In this document: positions 5,497 to 14,827 of the stretch, in pieces
How the letters are laid out: the number at the start of each line of letters is the position of its first letter
Position numbering within the stretch: the stretch's first letter is position 1
Assembly (NCBI GenBank): GCA_017624895.1
Contig: JAGAMB010000070.1
Coordinates: 1-34,523, forward strand
From: Ruminococcus sp.
GTDB taxonomy: Bacteria; Bacillota; Clostridia; Oscillospirales; Ruminococcaceae
Length of the DNA: 34,523 nucleotides
Direction of reading: 5' to 3'
The notes under the pieces: generated by a model
Database searches by the model: none
What the model saw: the letters and a program-made list of their open reading frames with translations, nothing else
Told to the model about the DNA's origin: nothing
Made by a program: the position numbers and the translations under genes

Positions 5497-7833
5497 TTAT
5501 ACTGTAACCACCTTTGAAAATCTTATTCTATCGTTATCTGCCTCTATACGGACAGTTTCTCCCTTTTGAACAGCAGCGCCAATTATCATTTTTGCAAGCT
5601 CATTTTCAATAAGATCGGTAACTCGTCGCTTTATCGGTCTTGCACCATATTTATCCGTTTCTCTTGCAGCTGCCACAGCCTCAACTACATCGCTGCCATA
5701 GCTTATACCGATACCCAGAGCCTCTGCGCGAATACGCAGATTATCAAGAGCTTTTTCGCTGATTTTCACTAGATCCTCCCGTTCAAGACTTCGGAATACT
5801 ATGATCTCATCAATTCTGCCTGTAAATTCCGGAGTAAACCGTGACTTCACCGCTTCAAGAACACGATTTTCCCTTTCGCCGCTGTCAGTTCCGAAACCAA
5901 GTCCGCTTTTTCCTGAAAACTCCGCACCAACATTCGAGGTCATTATAATCATACAATTTCTGAAGCTTACCTTTCGCATTGTTGAATCCGTAAGAGTACC
6001 ATAATCCAGTATCTGAAGCATAATATTCAGCACCTCGGCATCTGCTTTTTCAATTTCATCAAATAACACAAGCGAATATGGATTACGTCTTATTCTGTCG
6101 CACAGACTTCCGCTGTTATCGTCATAGCCGGCATATCCGGGAGGCGCACCGATAAGCTTTGATACCGAGTGTTTTTCCATATACTCCGACATATCAATGC
6201 GTATGAGATTTTTCTCCGAGCCGAATAAACAATCCGCCAAAGCTCTTGCAAGCTCAGTTTTGCCTACTCCCGACGGCCCTGCAAATAAAAATGATGCCGC
6301 AGGCTTTCCTCCCTCGCCCAGTCCTGACCTTGAACGACATACTGCATTTGTCACCTTTTTTACTGCGTAACTATGACCAATAACACGCTCCGACAGCGTT
6401 TTTTCAAGAAATCCCAGCTGTATTCCCTCCTCTGCTGTGATTTTATTAAGAGGAATACCCGTTTTCATTGATACCACATTCAATATATCCTCAGCACAAA
6501 GGACTGCCGCACCATCGCCGGCCATAATACGGCTTAGTCCTCCTATGGTATAATCAGCATCCCTCAGATCCATATACTCTGAATTTGTTCGTCTTATGCC
6601 GGAATGACTGCGAATCTTTGCACAGGCGCAGGACTCATCAATTACATCAATTGCCTTATCGGGGAGAAAACGGTCAGATATATAACGTACCGCCATATTA
6701 ACCGACATCTCAATCATATCGTCAGGTATCTCTACGCTGTGATATTTTTCGTAGCTGCCTTTCAACCCCTTTATCATCTCAATACATTCATCAGCAGACG
6801 GCTCATCCACCTGTATAGGCTGAAATCTGCGTTCAAGTGCAGAGTCCTTTTCAATAGATTTACTGTACTCCTCAAAGGTTGTTGCTCCGATTATCTGGAG
6901 TTCTCCCCTTGCAAGCTGTGGTTTCATTATATTTGCCGCATCAATTGCTCCTTCTGCTGCACCTGCCCCCACAATCGTGTGAAGCTCGTCAATGAAAAGT
7001 ATTATATTTCCTGCATTTACAGCCTCATCTATACACGCCTTGACACGCTCCTCAAAATCGCCGCGATATTTCGCTCCTGAAAGAAGTGATGTGAAATCCA
7101 ATGAAAATATAAATTTGTTTTTAAGAGAATCAGGTACAAGATTTCGCACAAAAAGCTCAGCCACTCCCTCAACTATAGCTGTTTTTCCTACTCCTGCCTC
7201 TCCTATAAGACAAGGATTATTCTTCACTCTGCGGGAAAGCACCTGTAATACTCTCTCAACCTCCCTTATTCTGCCTATGAGGGGATCGTGTTTTTTCACA
7301 AGGGCGATATCCGTGAGATTTCTGCCATAGCGGAATAAATTCGGCAGATGTGACATTTTTGGCTTTATCGCTTCATACAGTCCGCTTTTTACGTCTGCGG
7401 AGGATATAACTTCAAGTCCGCTGCATATATCAGTCATACTTCCGCCAGCCCTTTTTATAACAGTACAAGCACTGCAAGAGGATTCGCTTACAATGGCAGC
7501 AAGTATATGCTCAGGAGCTGCATATTTTTTTCCGTCCCCTGCTGCTATTGTACAGGCGTTTTCAAGAATACGCTTTGCCGCTGTTGTAAAATACCGCTGA
7601 TTAAGGGCAGATGGAGTACCCTGCCCCACGAAAACAATGATCTCGCATCGCAGGTCATCATATGAAACTCCGCTGTCCATAAGGATTTGCGCAGCCACGG
7701 ATGTTCCATCTCCTGTTATTGAAAGGACTATATGCTCGCTCCCTACATAGGTATGCCCCAATTCCGAGGCAGCATCAACTGCTCCGTCGATTATCTCCGC
7801 CGCCTTTTTTGTGAATTTGTCTGTGTTTATCAT
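5497..7833 (-). CDS. clpC: ClpC/ClpA-type two-ring AAA+ unfoldase
   Basis: This 778-residue protein is an unfoldase of the Clp Hsp100 class that feeds substrates to ClpP. Domains in order: a double Clp N-domain (about 1-145); D1 with Walker A GEAGVGKT (211-218) and Walker B ILFIDELH (278-285); a short linker; D2 with Walker A GPSGVGKT (519-526) and Walker [11 protein letters not shown] (588-597). LGF at 645-647 occupies the ClpP-docking loop position, so it should work with a protease, unlike ClpB. The middle region between D1 and D2 is short, and I see no UVR-type coiled-coil M-domain, so it differs from Bacillus ClpC (about 810 residues) that needs MecA. No ctsR, mcsA or mcsB neighbours are present. 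GGAGGAG precedes the ATG at 7833. A possible extended -10 (TGGCATAAT) lies upstream but the -35 is poor. The gene symbol is by class; clpA-like is the alternative. Confidence 0.85.
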   Translation of the reverse strand: MINTDKFTKKAAEIIDGAVDAASELGHTYVGSEHIVLSITGDGTSVAAQILMDSGVSYDDLRCEIIVFVGQGTPSALNQRYFTTAAKRILENACTIAAGDGKKYAAPEHILAAIVSESSCSACTVIKRAGGSMTDICSGLEVISSADVKSGLYEAIKPKMSHLPNLFRYGRNLTDIALVKKHDPLIGRIREVERVLQVLSRRVKNNPCLIGEAGVGKTAIVEGVAELFVRNLVPDSLKNKFIFSLDFTSLLSGAKYRGDFEERVKACIDEAVNAGNIILFIDELHTIVGAGAAEGAIDAANIMKPQLARGELQIIGATTFEEYSKSIEKDSALERRFQPIQVDEPSADECIEMIKGLKGSYEKYHSVEIPDDMIEMSVNMAVRYISDRFLPDKAIDVIDESCACAKIRSHSGIRRTNSEYMDLRDADYTIGGLSRIMAGDGAAVLCAEDILNVVSMKTGIPLNKITAEEGIQLGFLEKTLSERVIGHSYAVKKVTNAVCRSRSGLGEGGKPAASFLFAGPSGVGKTELARALADCLFGSEKNLIRIDMSEYMEKHSVSKLIGAPPGYAGYDDNSGSLCDRIRRNPYSLVLFDEIEKADAEVLNIMLQILDYGTLTDSTMRKVSFRNCMIIMTSNVGAEFSGKSGLGFGTDSGERENRVLEAVKSRFTPEFTGRIDEIIVFRSLEREDLVKISEKALDNLRIRAEALGIGISYGSDVVEAVAAARETDKYGARPIKRRVTDLIENELAKMIIGAAVQKGETVRIEADNDRIRFSKVVTV

Positions 7834-7867
7834 ATGTTCTCCTCCGTTTCTTTTCCTGTTACTATAT

Positions 7868-7957
7868 TATGCCACGTATACTGTGCGATAACAGTCGAAA
7901 TGAAAAATTACCGAAAAAAGTTTTTGCAGACTGTAACACAATTTCTGCTGTGGCATA
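7868..7957. promoter_or_regulatory. Divergent control region with matched inverted 8-mers
   Basis: Between the divergent clpC-like gene and the Cys-rich gene, TATGCCAC (7868-7875) and its exact complement GTGGCATA (7950-7957) are about 75 bp apart, one near each candidate -10 region. No CtsR or CIRCE-type site is visible. A shared operator or long-range stem is possible; the evidence is only the repeat. Confidence 0.3.
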
Positions 7958-8017
7958 TTATGTACTATGAAACGCAGCAAAAACGTTTCAAATACATTCT
8001 CAAAGGAGATATTAATT

Positions 8018-8164
8018 ATGTGTAATTCTTGTTTTGGCGGTAACAACTGTATGTGGATCATCCTCCTCATCCTTATCTTCCTCGCATTCTCATCCTGCGG
8101 ATGCGGCAATAATGGCTGCGGCAACAACAATTCCAATGACTGCGGATGCGGCTGTGGCTGCTAA
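8018..8164 (+). CDS. Small cysteine-rich single-pass membrane protein
   Basis: The protein is 48 residues with ten cysteines (positions 2, 5, 11, 27, 29, 34, 42, 44, 46, 48). Residues 12-24 form one hydrophobic membrane helix. The tail is almost entirely Cys, Gly and Asn and ends in an alternating C-G pattern. The ATG at 8018 was chosen because AAAGGAGA (8002-8009) lies 8 nt upstream; the longer in-frame start has no ribosome site. It resembles short proteins in clostridia that automated pipelines label 'chorion class high-cysteine', a name without functional meaning. The Cys density suggests metal binding, disulfides or lipid attachment, all unproven. It is divergent from the clpC-like gene and closed by a terminator at 8179-8210. 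Confidence 0.75.
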   Translation: MCNSCFGGNNCMWIILLILIFLAFSSCGCGNNGCGNNNSNDCGCGCGC

Positions 8165-8178
8165 TAGCTGATTAAACG

Positions 8179-8210
8179 AAAAACGTCGGGCGATGAACCC
8201 GACGTTTTTT
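8179..8210. terminator. Bidirectional terminator between the Cys-rich gene and clpX
   Basis: A 12-bp stem AAAAACGTCGGG (8179-8190) pairs with 8198-8209 around a 7-nt loop. It is flanked by A and T runs so that it can act in both directions. Confidence 0.85.
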
Positions 8211-8211
8211 A

Positions 8212-9501
8212 TTATTCCGCTGCTTCTGCTTTTTTAGCAGCTTTTTTTCTTACAAGTTCAGGCTGTGCATTTTCTGTTACACATTCCTTTTTTACAATTA
8301 CTTTTGTTATAGTACCGTCAGATGGTACGCTGTACATAGACTGCATAAGCACACTTTCCAGTATTGAACGAAGTCCTCTTGCTCCTGTTTTCTGTGAAAG
8401 AGCTTTTTTGGCTATCTCAATAAGCGCGTCATCCTCGATCTCCAGCTTTACCTTATCGTAGCTGAACAGCTTCTGATACTGCTTTACTATTGCATTTTTC
8501 GGCTCTGTAAGTATTCTTACAAGCGTTGCCTCGTCAAGCTCCTCCAGAACTGATATAACAGGAAGTCGTCCTATAAATTCGGGAACCATACCAAATTTTA
8601 TAAGATCCTTTGGAATGACCTTCTTGAAGATATTCTCTCCCTCAGCCTTGAAATTCTTTATTTCTCCGCCGAAGCCTATAGGGGATTTTCCGATACGTTT
8701 CTGAATCTGATGTTCAAGTCCGTCAAATGCTCCGCCGCAGATGAAAAGAATATTCTTTGTATCAATTTTAAGCGTTTCCTGATTTGGATGCTTTCTGCCG
8801 CCCTGTGGAGGTACATTTGAAACAGTTCCCTCAATTATTTTGAGGAGTGCCTGCTGAACTCCCTCACCGCTTACATCTCTTGTAATTGATGTGTTTTCCG
8901 ACTTTCTTGCTATCTTGTCGATCTCATCAATGTATATGATGCCCTTTTCAGCTGCCTCAATATCAAAATCAGCTGCCTGAATAAGACGCAGAAGAACATT
9001 CTCTACGTCGTCGCCTACATAGCCTGCTTCAGTAACTGTGGTTGCATCGGCAATGGCAAAAGGTACATTGAGAAGTTTAGCAAGTGTCTGTGCAAGAAAT
9101 GTCTTTCCCACACCTGTAGGGCCAAGAAGAAGAACATTGCTCTTCTGAAGCTCAACACCGTCATCCTTGGAATTTGCTGCCTTCTTTTCCTGACTCAGTA
9201 TGCGCTTATAGTGGTTATATACGGCAACAGCAAGAGAAATCTTTGCTTCATCCTGACCGATCACATAATCATCAAGATATGCTTTTATCTCCATAGGCTT
9301 CATCAGCGTAATTCCGGATGATGCAGTTGTTCTGCTGTTCATTTCCTCTTTGCGTCTTGCCTTCATAAACTCAGGGCCAACAAGCTGCTCATAGCAGTAT
9401 ATAATACACTCATCGCATATGTTTGATGTACCTGCTGAGAACATTGCACCTGTGCTGTTTTCTCCTCGTCCGCAAAAATTACAAACCTTGAATTCCGCCA
9501 T
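8212..9501 (-). CDS. clpX: ATP-dependent protease ATP-binding subunit ClpX
   Basis: A canonical 429-residue ClpX. The N-terminal zinc-binding domain has Cys7, Cys10, Cys29 and Cys32. The AAA+ domain shows Walker A GPTGVGKT (127-134), the pore loop G-Y-V-G (160-163), Walker B with I-D-E-I-D-K (191-196), the R-K-H pore loop (236-238) and the ClpP-docking IGF (275-277). It unfolds tagged proteins and threads them into ClpP in the cytoplasm. The C-terminus ends in a Lys/Ala/Glu-rich tail. It is the last gene of a leftward tig-clpP-clpX group, separated from clpP by 8 bp, and ends at the shared terminator. Nothing is missing. Confidence 0.97.
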   Translation of the reverse strand: MAEFKVCNFCGRGENSTGAMFSAGTSNICDECIIYCYEQLVGPEFMKARRKEEMNSRTTASSGITLMKPMEIKAYLDDYVIGQDEAKISLAVAVYNHYKRILSQEKKAANSKDDGVELQKSNVLLLGPTGVGKTFLAQTLAKLLNVPFAIADATTVTEAGYVGDDVENVLLRLIQAADFDIEAAEKGIIYIDEIDKIARKSENTSITRDVSGEGVQQALLKIIEGTVSNVPPQGGRKHPNQETLKIDTKNILFICGGAFDGLEHQIQKRIGKSPIGFGGEIKNFKAEGENIFKKVIPKDLIKFGMVPEFIGRLPVISVLEELDEATLVRILTEPKNAIVKQYQKLFSYDKVKLEIEDDALIEIAKKALSQKTGARGLRSILESVLMQSMYSVPSDGTITKVIVKKECVTENAQPELVRKKAAKKAEAAE

Positions 9502-9509
9502 CGAAGTCC

Positions 9510-10097
9510 CTACCTTTTCTCTATAACCTTATCAATAATTCCGTACGCAAGTGCCTCCTGAGCTGTCATATAATTGTCACGCTCAGTATCAATTTCAACC
9601 TGTTCAATTGATTTTCCTGTATTCTTGGCAAGCAGCTCGTTCATCTTCTGGCGTGTTCTGAGCAGGTGGTCGGAGTGTATCTTGATATCTGTACACTGAC
9701 CGCCCAGACCGCCTGAAATAAGAGGCTGATGTATCATGATCTCGCTGTTGGGAAGTGCAAAACGCTTTCCCTTTGCTCCTGCTGCAAGGAGAAATGCTCC
9801 CATTGACGCAGCCATTCCGATACATATCGTTGAAACATCACACTTGATATACTGCATTGTATCGTATATCGCCATTCCTGCGGTTATAGAGCCGCCGGGT
9901 GAATTGATATACAGCGAAATGTCCTTTTCTGCATCCTGACTTTCAAGGAAAAGAAGCTGTGCAACAACAAGACTTGCTGTAGCGTCATTAACCTGGTCTG
10001 AAAGCATAATAATTCTGTCATTCAGAAGTCGGGAGAAAATATCATATGAACGCTCTCCGCGGCTTGTCTGTTCAACAACATATGGAATGAAACTCAT
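9510..10097 (-). CDS. clpP: ATP-dependent Clp protease proteolytic subunit ClpP
   Basis: The 195-residue serine peptidase has the catalytic triad Ser98 (in G-M-A-A-S-M-G), His123 (in M-I-H-Q-P) and Asp174 (in T-E-R-D-N-Y). Tetradecamers of this subunit form the proteolytic chamber used by ClpX and the ClpC-like unfoldase in this window. The propeptide is very short, as usual in Firmicutes. The loop after H-Q-P-L reads I-S-G-G-L-G-G-Q, about two residues longer than in E. coli ClpP, which moves the Asp from the usual 172 to 174. Tig lies 88 bp upstream and clpX 8 bp downstream. Confidence 0.97.
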   Translation of the reverse strand: MSFIPYVVEQTSRGERSYDIFSRLLNDRIIMLSDQVNDATASLVVAQLLFLESQDAEKDISLYINSPGGSITAGMAIYDTMQYIKCDVSTICIGMAASMGAFLLAAGAKGKRFALPNSEIMIHQPLISGGLGGQCTDIKIHSDHLLRTRQKMNELLAKNTGKSIEQVEIDTERDNYMTAQEALAYGIIDKVIEKR

Positions 10098-10145
10098 AAT
10101 TCATCGCCCTTTCTCGTATTTTGTCGAAATATCTTAATAAAACCA

Positions 10146-10168
10146 TTGTCCCGCATACAACGGGACAA
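10146..10168 (-). terminator. Hairpin between tig and clpP (partial terminator or processing site)
   Basis: An 8-bp perfect stem TTGTCCCG (10146-10153) pairs with CGGGACAA (10161-10168). On the minus strand it is followed by TGGTTTTATT, a weak U-tract. It could reduce read-through from tig into clpP or protect an mRNA end. Confidence 0.5.
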
Positions 10169-10185
10169 CGATATGTAATGTATAA

Positions 10186-11490
10186 TTATTCAGCAGCTTC
10201 CTCAGCTTCGGAGTTATCTACTACTGCATTTTCCTTTACAAACTCAACAGCCTTCTGAACCTTCATATCAGCTGCATACTCAGGAACAGAAATGAATCTT
10301 CTAACAGTTGCAACATCCATATTGTTTGCAGCTGCGATTTCGCCAAGACCGTTCTCGATTTCTTCCTCAGAAACTTCAAGGTTTTCAAGCTCTGCAATCT
10401 TTTCAAGAGCAAGTCTGAGCTTAACCTCTCCCTCAGCACGATCTCTGTATGTATCTCTGATAGACTGCTCGTCCATACCTGTGTACTGGCAGTAGAGCTT
10501 GAGGCTCATACCCTGCTGCTGGAGCTGACGCTCGAATGAAGCAACGATTTCGTCAATTCTCTGCTCATACATACAGTTAGGGATAGGTGCGTCAACCTTA
10601 GCAATAAGTGCTTCAAGAACTGCACTCTCGAAAGCAGCGTCAGCCTGCTTTACAGCAGCACTCTCAAGCTGTGAACGGATATCAGCCTTATACTCATCAA
10701 CTGAGTCAAACTCTGTAGCGTCCTTGATAAGCTCATCATCAATTTCGGGAAGCTCCTCGAATGTGATAGCATTGAGCTTTGTCTTGAATACAGCTTCCTT
10801 GCCTGCATAATCTGTCATCTGATAATCCTCTGGGAAAGTTACAACAACGTCGAACTCATCGCCAACATTATGACCTGCAACCTGATCCTCAAAGCCGGGG
10901 ATAAACTGACCGCTGCCAAGAACGAGAGGATGATTTTCACCCTTGCCGCCCTCGAATGCAACATCGCCGAAGAAACCTTCGAAATCAATTGTTACCTCGT
11001 CGCCCATCTGAGCAGGTCTGTCCTCAACAGATACAATACGAGCGTTCTTCTTTCTGATGATATCAATCTGCTTGTCAATATCAGCGTCTGTAATATCATT
11101 GACTTTCTTTGCAGCCTTTATGCCCTTATAGTCAGAAATTTCAATTTCAGGCTTTGTAATGCAGATAACCTTGATCTCAACGCCTGTTTCCTTATCAATA
11201 GATGTAACCTCAACGTTAGGTCTGTCAACAAGGTTGATATTTTCCTGAGCAATAGCAGCGTCGATCTCCGGACCGAGAAGGCTGTTGATAGCGCCCTCAT
11301 AGAATGCGCCCTCACCGAAAGTCTTTTCAGCAAGCTTTCTTGAAACCTTGCCCTTTCTGAAGCCGTTGATCTGGATATTCTTCTTCTGACGCTGATACTC
11401 GCCCTCAACAGCAGCCTCAAAAGTTTCTGCGTCGATATTGATAATCAGCTCCGTTGTGTTCACATCGGTTTTGTTTGATGACTTTAACAT
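10186..11490 (-). CDS. tig: Trigger factor, ribosome-associated chaperone and prolyl isomerase
   Basis: The 434-residue protein has the three trigger-factor parts. The N-terminal ribosome-binding domain carries the signature G-F-R-K-G-K (about residues 43-48). The FKBP-type isomerase domain is centred on G-D-E-V-T-I-D-F-E-G and F-I-P-G-F-E (about 160-245). An alpha-helical C-terminal chaperone domain ends in a Glu/Ala tail. It binds at the ribosome exit tunnel through L23 and folds nascent chains. GGAGG about 8 nt upstream supports the ATG at 11490. A TATAAT at 11566-11571 lies upstream. Gene order tig-clpP-clpX is the classic bacterial arrangement. Confidence 0.96.
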   Translation of the reverse strand: MLKSSNKTDVNTTELIINIDAETFEAAVEGEYQRQKKNIQINGFRKGKVSRKLAEKTFGEGAFYEGAINSLLGPEIDAAIAQENINLVDRPNVEVTSIDKETGVEIKVICITKPEIEISDYKGIKAAKKVNDITDADIDKQIDIIRKKNARIVSVEDRPAQMGDEVTIDFEGFFGDVAFEGGKGENHPLVLGSGQFIPGFEDQVAGHNVGDEFDVVVTFPEDYQMTDYAGKEAVFKTKLNAITFEELPEIDDELIKDATEFDSVDEYKADIRSQLESAAVKQADAAFESAVLEALIAKVDAPIPNCMYEQRIDEIVASFERQLQQQGMSLKLYCQYTGMDEQSIRDTYRDRAEGEVKLRLALEKIAELENLEVSEEEIENGLGEIAAANNMDVATVRRFISVPEYAADMKVQKAVEFVKENAVVDNSEAEEAAE

Positions 11491-11565
11491 AATGATCCTC
11501 CATTAAATACATATAAGCTCTTTATATACAGATGCACTTTCTACATCTTAAAAGAATACCTAAAC

Positions 11566-11574
11566 ATTATACCA
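11566..11574 (-). promoter_or_regulatory. Extended -10 promoter of tig-clpP-clpX
   Basis: On the minus strand TGG-TATAAT occupies 11566-11574, about 75 bp before the tig start codon. No good -35 hexamer is found at 16-18 bp, so recognition would rely on the extended -10 element. Confidence 0.55.
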
Positions 11575-11627
11575 TATTTTGAAATAGATTTCTACAATAA
11601 TTGAATACTTCTACCTATTTCACAATT

Positions 11628-12320
11628 TTACAACACCTTTTCTGGAACAAACTGTAAATAATCACCCGATATCAAGTGGAAATTTACGTCGTCATAGGTA
11701 TTGGTAACACATAATCCATGGGCAGAATGTCCATGAATATGTCCGTAATAGCAATCCTTGATATTGTAGCGGTACAGAACTTCGAGTATATCATAATTGA
11801 AATTCGAACCAAAAATCGGCGGATAATGCATAAATACCATCGGCTCAAGACCTGCCGCTACAGCAGATTTTATCGAGGCTTCCAGCCGCTGTACCTCACG
11901 GCGAAGCACTTTTTCGTCCTGCACCTCACCCGGCATATTAACCCAGCCTCTTGTGCCGCATATACCATATTCACCGTACTGATAATGATTGTTATGAAGT
12001 ATATTTATGGTGTCAAATCCGTTTACGGAAAAGAAATCCTCCATTTTCTTCATTGTAGTCCACCAGTAATCGTGATTGCCTTTCAAAACTATTTTTTTTC
12101 CGGGGAGTTTGTTGATAAACTCGAAATCAGGCGTCGCCTGCTGCAGCGACATACCCCACGATATATCTCCTGCCAGCACAACAGTGTCCTCCGTTTGGAC
12201 AGTATTAAGCCAGTTTTCCTCAATTTTACGCTGATAATCGTCCCAGCCCGCAAATATGCTCATTGTCTTTGATGGATCGCAGAAGCATAAATGCAGATCC
12301 CCGATAACATATAATCCCAT
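11628..12320 (-). CDS. Calcineurin-like metallophosphoesterase
   Basis: The 230-residue phosphoesterase has all five metal-binding motifs of the calcineurin-like superfamily: D-x-H (Asp8, His10), G-D-I-S-W (Asp52), G-N-H-D (81-84), M-H-Y-P-P, and G-H-I-H-G-H near the C-terminus. It probably hydrolyses a phosphoester in the cytoplasm with two metal ions. It resembles the uncharacterised COG1768-type phosphohydrolases; the substrate is unknown. Its ATG shares one base with the TGA of thrC, so translation is likely coupled. It is the last gene of the long leftward cluster. Confidence 0.88.
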   Translation of the reverse strand: MGLYVIGDLHLCFCDPSKTMSIFAGWDDYQRKIEENWLNTVQTEDTVVLAGDISWGMSLQQATPDFEFINKLPGKKIVLKGNHDYWWTTMKKMEDFFSVNGFDTINILHNNHYQYGEYGICGTRGWVNMPGEVQDEKVLRREVQRLEASIKSAVAAGLEPMVFMHYPPIFGSNFNYDILEVLYRYNIKDCYYGHIHGHSAHGLCVTNTYDDVNFHLISGDYLQFVPEKVL

Positions 12321-13813
12321 CAGAGACCAAGATTATTGAGGACATAAGCCTTCTGCTCTGTCTTGTCGATTACATCAGTAAAGCGCTCAGGCTTGTTTTT
12401 AAGGTCAGCAAGTGCAGCAGGTACAGGAATATCTGAAAGCTCTGCAATACGGTCAACCTTAGCATATTCATCAATATCGGAGCTTCTGTTTTCGAGAGCT
12501 TCGAGAACAGCTGCAGAGAACTTGTAGGGGCTTGCAGTTGAAGCAATAACAGTCTTTGTTTCATCGCCTGTAGCTGCCTTGTAGTCGTTGTATACCTTTA
12601 CAGCAACAGCTGTGTGAGTATCGCAGGTGTAGGAATACTTCTCATAGATATCGTGAATTGTAGCCTTTGTCTGCTCATCATCGCAGAATCCGCCGAAAAA
12701 TTCCTCGTTGAGCTTTGCCTTTACATCAGCTGTAACCTCATACTTACCCTCAGAAGCAAGCTTTCCGAACCACTCGTTTATAACAGCGTCATTTCTGTCT
12801 GTCATAAGATAGAGAAGTCTTTCAAGATTGCTTGAAATAAGGATATCCATAGAAGGAGATACAGTTGCATAGAACTGACGATTTCTGTCATAAACACCTG
12901 TGTTTATGAAATCTGTGAGTACATTGTTGATATTTGAAGCACAGATAAGCTTGTTAACAGGAACACCCATATGCTTTGCATAGTAAGCAGCAAGGATATT
13001 TCCGAAATTACCTGTGGGAACAACAATATTTATCTTCTCGCCAAGCTCGATTTCCTCGCTCTTTACAAGCTCAGCATAGGAAGAAACATAATATACGACC
13101 TGAGGAACAAGTCTGCCCCAGTTGATAGAGTTTGCAGATGAGAAAATCATTCCCTTTGAGTCAAGAGCTGCCTTTACATCATTATCGGTGAAAATAGCCT
13201 TAACACCGTTCTGGCAGTCGTCGAAATTGCCCTTGATAGCGCATACGCCGACATTTCCACCCTCCTGAGTTTTCATCTGGCGCTTCTGCATAGGACTTAC
13301 GCCGTCTTCGGGATAGAATACAAGGATAGATGTACCCTCAACATCCTTGAAGCCTTCAAGAGCAGCCTTTCCTGTATCTCCTGATGTAGCAACGAGGATA
13401 ACGATTTTCTTATCCAGGTTTATCTTCTTTGCAGATGTTGTGAGGAAATATGGAAGTATCTGGAGAGCCATATCCTTGAATGCGCAAGTAGGGCCATGCC
13501 ACAGCTCAAGCATATATGTACCATCAAAGAGATGAGCTATTTCCGCAATACTCTCTGTTTCAAAATTCTTTGTGGAATAGGCATTATCAGTACAGTAATG
13601 TATTTCAGCATCTGTAAAATCTGTCAGGAACTTTGAGAAAACATAGGCTGCTCTGTCGGCATACTTCATATCACCGATAGCCTTAAGCTCATCAAAAGTA
13701 AGCTGGGGAATTGATTCCGGAACGAAAAGTCCGCCCTCAACTGATATTCCCTGAGTAATAGCCTCTGCGCTGCTTACCTTTACTCCGCTGTTTCTTGTAC
13801 TGTTGTAAAACAT
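12320..13813 (-). CDS. thrC: Threonine synthase
   Basis: This 497-residue PLP enzyme converts O-phosphohomoserine to threonine and phosphate. The PLP lysine is Lys113 in H-G-P-T-C-A-F-K-D-M. The phosphate-binding S-G-D-T-G-K-A (about 144-150) and V-P-T-G-N-F-G-N segments are present. The N-terminus M-F-Y-N-S-T-R fits the long (about 500 residue) bacterial/fungal type. AAGGGTGA upstream supports the ATG at 13813. It is 12 bp downstream of yraN and overlaps the metallophosphoesterase by one base. No hom or thrB gene is adjacent in this window. No T-box or threonine attenuator is visible in the short gap before it. Confidence 0.95.
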   Translation of the reverse strand: MFYNSTRNSGVKVSSAEAITQGISVEGGLFVPESIPQLTFDELKAIGDMKYADRAAYVFSKFLTDFTDAEIHYCTDNAYSTKNFETESIAEIAHLFDGTYMLELWHGPTCAFKDMALQILPYFLTTSAKKINLDKKIVILVATSGDTGKAALEGFKDVEGTSILVFYPEDGVSPMQKRQMKTQEGGNVGVCAIKGNFDDCQNGVKAIFTDNDVKAALDSKGMIFSSANSINWGRLVPQVVYYVSSYAELVKSEEIELGEKINIVVPTGNFGNILAAYYAKHMGVPVNKLICASNINNVLTDFINTGVYDRNRQFYATVSPSMDILISSNLERLLYLMTDRNDAVINEWFGKLASEGKYEVTADVKAKLNEEFFGGFCDDEQTKATIHDIYEKYSYTCDTHTAVAVKVYNDYKAATGDETKTVIASTASPYKFSAAVLEALENRSSDIDEYAKVDRIAELSDIPVPAALADLKNKPERFTDVIDKTEQKAYVLNNLGL

Positions 13814-13825
13814 ATGATCACCCTT

Positions 13826-14203
13826 TTAAAAAATGAAATTCAAGCCTGTTGTATCATAGGCATTTTGTATATAATCAATGCTCAGCACCCTGCCCCCCGA
13901 TATTATCACCTCTGCGGTATCAAATCTCGGCTGCAGCTTGTTTGGATGTCTGAAGCAAAAATCACTTGCTGTTTTTATGATAAGCTTTTGTTTTCGGCGG
14001 TCTACTGCCTCAAATCCGCTTACCATACTGTTCGGTCTGCGCGACTTCACCTCCACAAAGGCGATATAGTCCGAATTGACCGCAATAATATCAATTTCTC
14101 CGCCCCGTATTCGGTAGTTTCTTTCAACTATCTCATATCCCTGTTTTATCAGGTATGAGCAGACGTAATCCTCACCAATATTGCCGATCTCAACGCTGTT
14201 CAT
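13826..14203 (-). CDS. yraN: YraN/UPF0102 family nuclease-like protein
   Basis: A 125-residue member of UPF0102 with a predicted restriction-endonuclease-like (Holliday-junction-resolvase type) core: G-x-x-G-E-D near the N-terminus, then R-G-G-E-I-D-I-I and F-V-E-V-K-S-R. Acidic residues Glu and Asp of G-G-E-I-D and the E-V-K form a possible metal site, but the family has no settled function. I chose the ATG at 14203 rather than the upstream GTG at 14212 because GGGTGA lies just before it. It overlaps the 3' end of rnhB by 14 bp, which is the usual arrangement of this gene pair. Confidence 0.88.
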   Translation of the reverse strand: MNSVEIGNIGEDYVCSYLIKQGYEIVERNYRIRGGEIDIIAVNSDYIAFVEVKSRRPNSMVSGFEAVDRRKQKLIIKTASDFCFRHPNKLQPRFDTAEVIISGGRVLSIDYIQNAYDTTGLNFIF

Positions 14204-14825
14204 CACTTTCACCCAGAATTTTTTTCAGGAATGTTTTTCTGTGAACATCGCTTGCACCGTATTTTTTCAGCATATCGCAATGAAGCTTTGTACCGTATCC
14301 CTTGTGCTGTTCAAAGCAATACTGGGGATATTTTTCTGCAATTTCCCGCATATATCTGTCACGGGCAACCTTTGCAAGAACCGACGCCGCTGATATAGAA
14401 GCAGATTTTGCATCGCCCTTTATAACGTTTTCAGCAGCACATTCAAGCTCAGGCATACGATTTCCGTCGATCAGCGCCATATCAGGCTTTATCCCAAGCC
14501 CCTCAACGGCTCTTTTCATGGCGAGCATTGTCGCCTGCAAAATATTGATGCTGTCGATTTCTTCAACAGATGCAGTTGCTATGCAATAAGCCTCCGCCTT
14601 TTCGATTATTTCGTCAAAAAGCAGTTCACGGCGCTTTTCCGAGATTTTCTTGCTGTCATTGAGATAATCTATAAGCACATCATCATTCAGCACAACGGCT
14701 GCAGCATACACATCCCCTGCAAGAGGGCCTCGTCCTGCCTCGTCAACTCCGCATAAAATCGGATATTTTCCGCGAAGCTCCCTGTCGTAATCAAAAAGCT
14801 CCTTATGGAGTATCACCCTTGCCAT
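14190..14825 (-). CDS. rnhB: Ribonuclease HII
   Basis: The 211-residue enzyme removes RNA from RNA-DNA hybrids and single misincorporated ribonucleotides. The catalytic D-E-A-G-R-G-P-L-A-G motif has Asp28 and Glu29. A third acidic residue sits in A-L-I-D-G-N. The C-terminal A-K-V-A-R-D-R-Y-M motif includes the last active-site Asp. GAGGTGA, formed by the last codons of ylqF, serves as ribosome site; the stop of ylqF and this ATG are 2 bp apart. It overlaps yraN downstream. Confidence 0.95.
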   Translation of the reverse strand: MARVILHKELFDYDRELRGKYPILCGVDEAGRGPLAGDVYAAAVVLNDDVLIDYLNDSKKISEKRRELLFDEIIEKAEAYCIATASVEEIDSINILQATMLAMKRAVEGLGIKPDMALIDGNRMPELECAAENVIKGDAKSASISAASVLAKVARDRYMREIAEKYPQYCFEQHKGYGTKLHCDMLKKYGASDVHRKTFLKKILGESDEQR

Positions 14826-14827
14826 AC

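Noticed and set aside
6604..7330. Plus-strand open frames opposite the ClpC-like gene
   Set aside because: Antisense shadows; the minus-strand frame has all AAA+ motifs.
7834..8017. CtsR operator or CIRCE element controlling the clpC-like gene
   Set aside because: Neither the GGTCAAA direct repeats nor the CIRCE inverted repeat is present.
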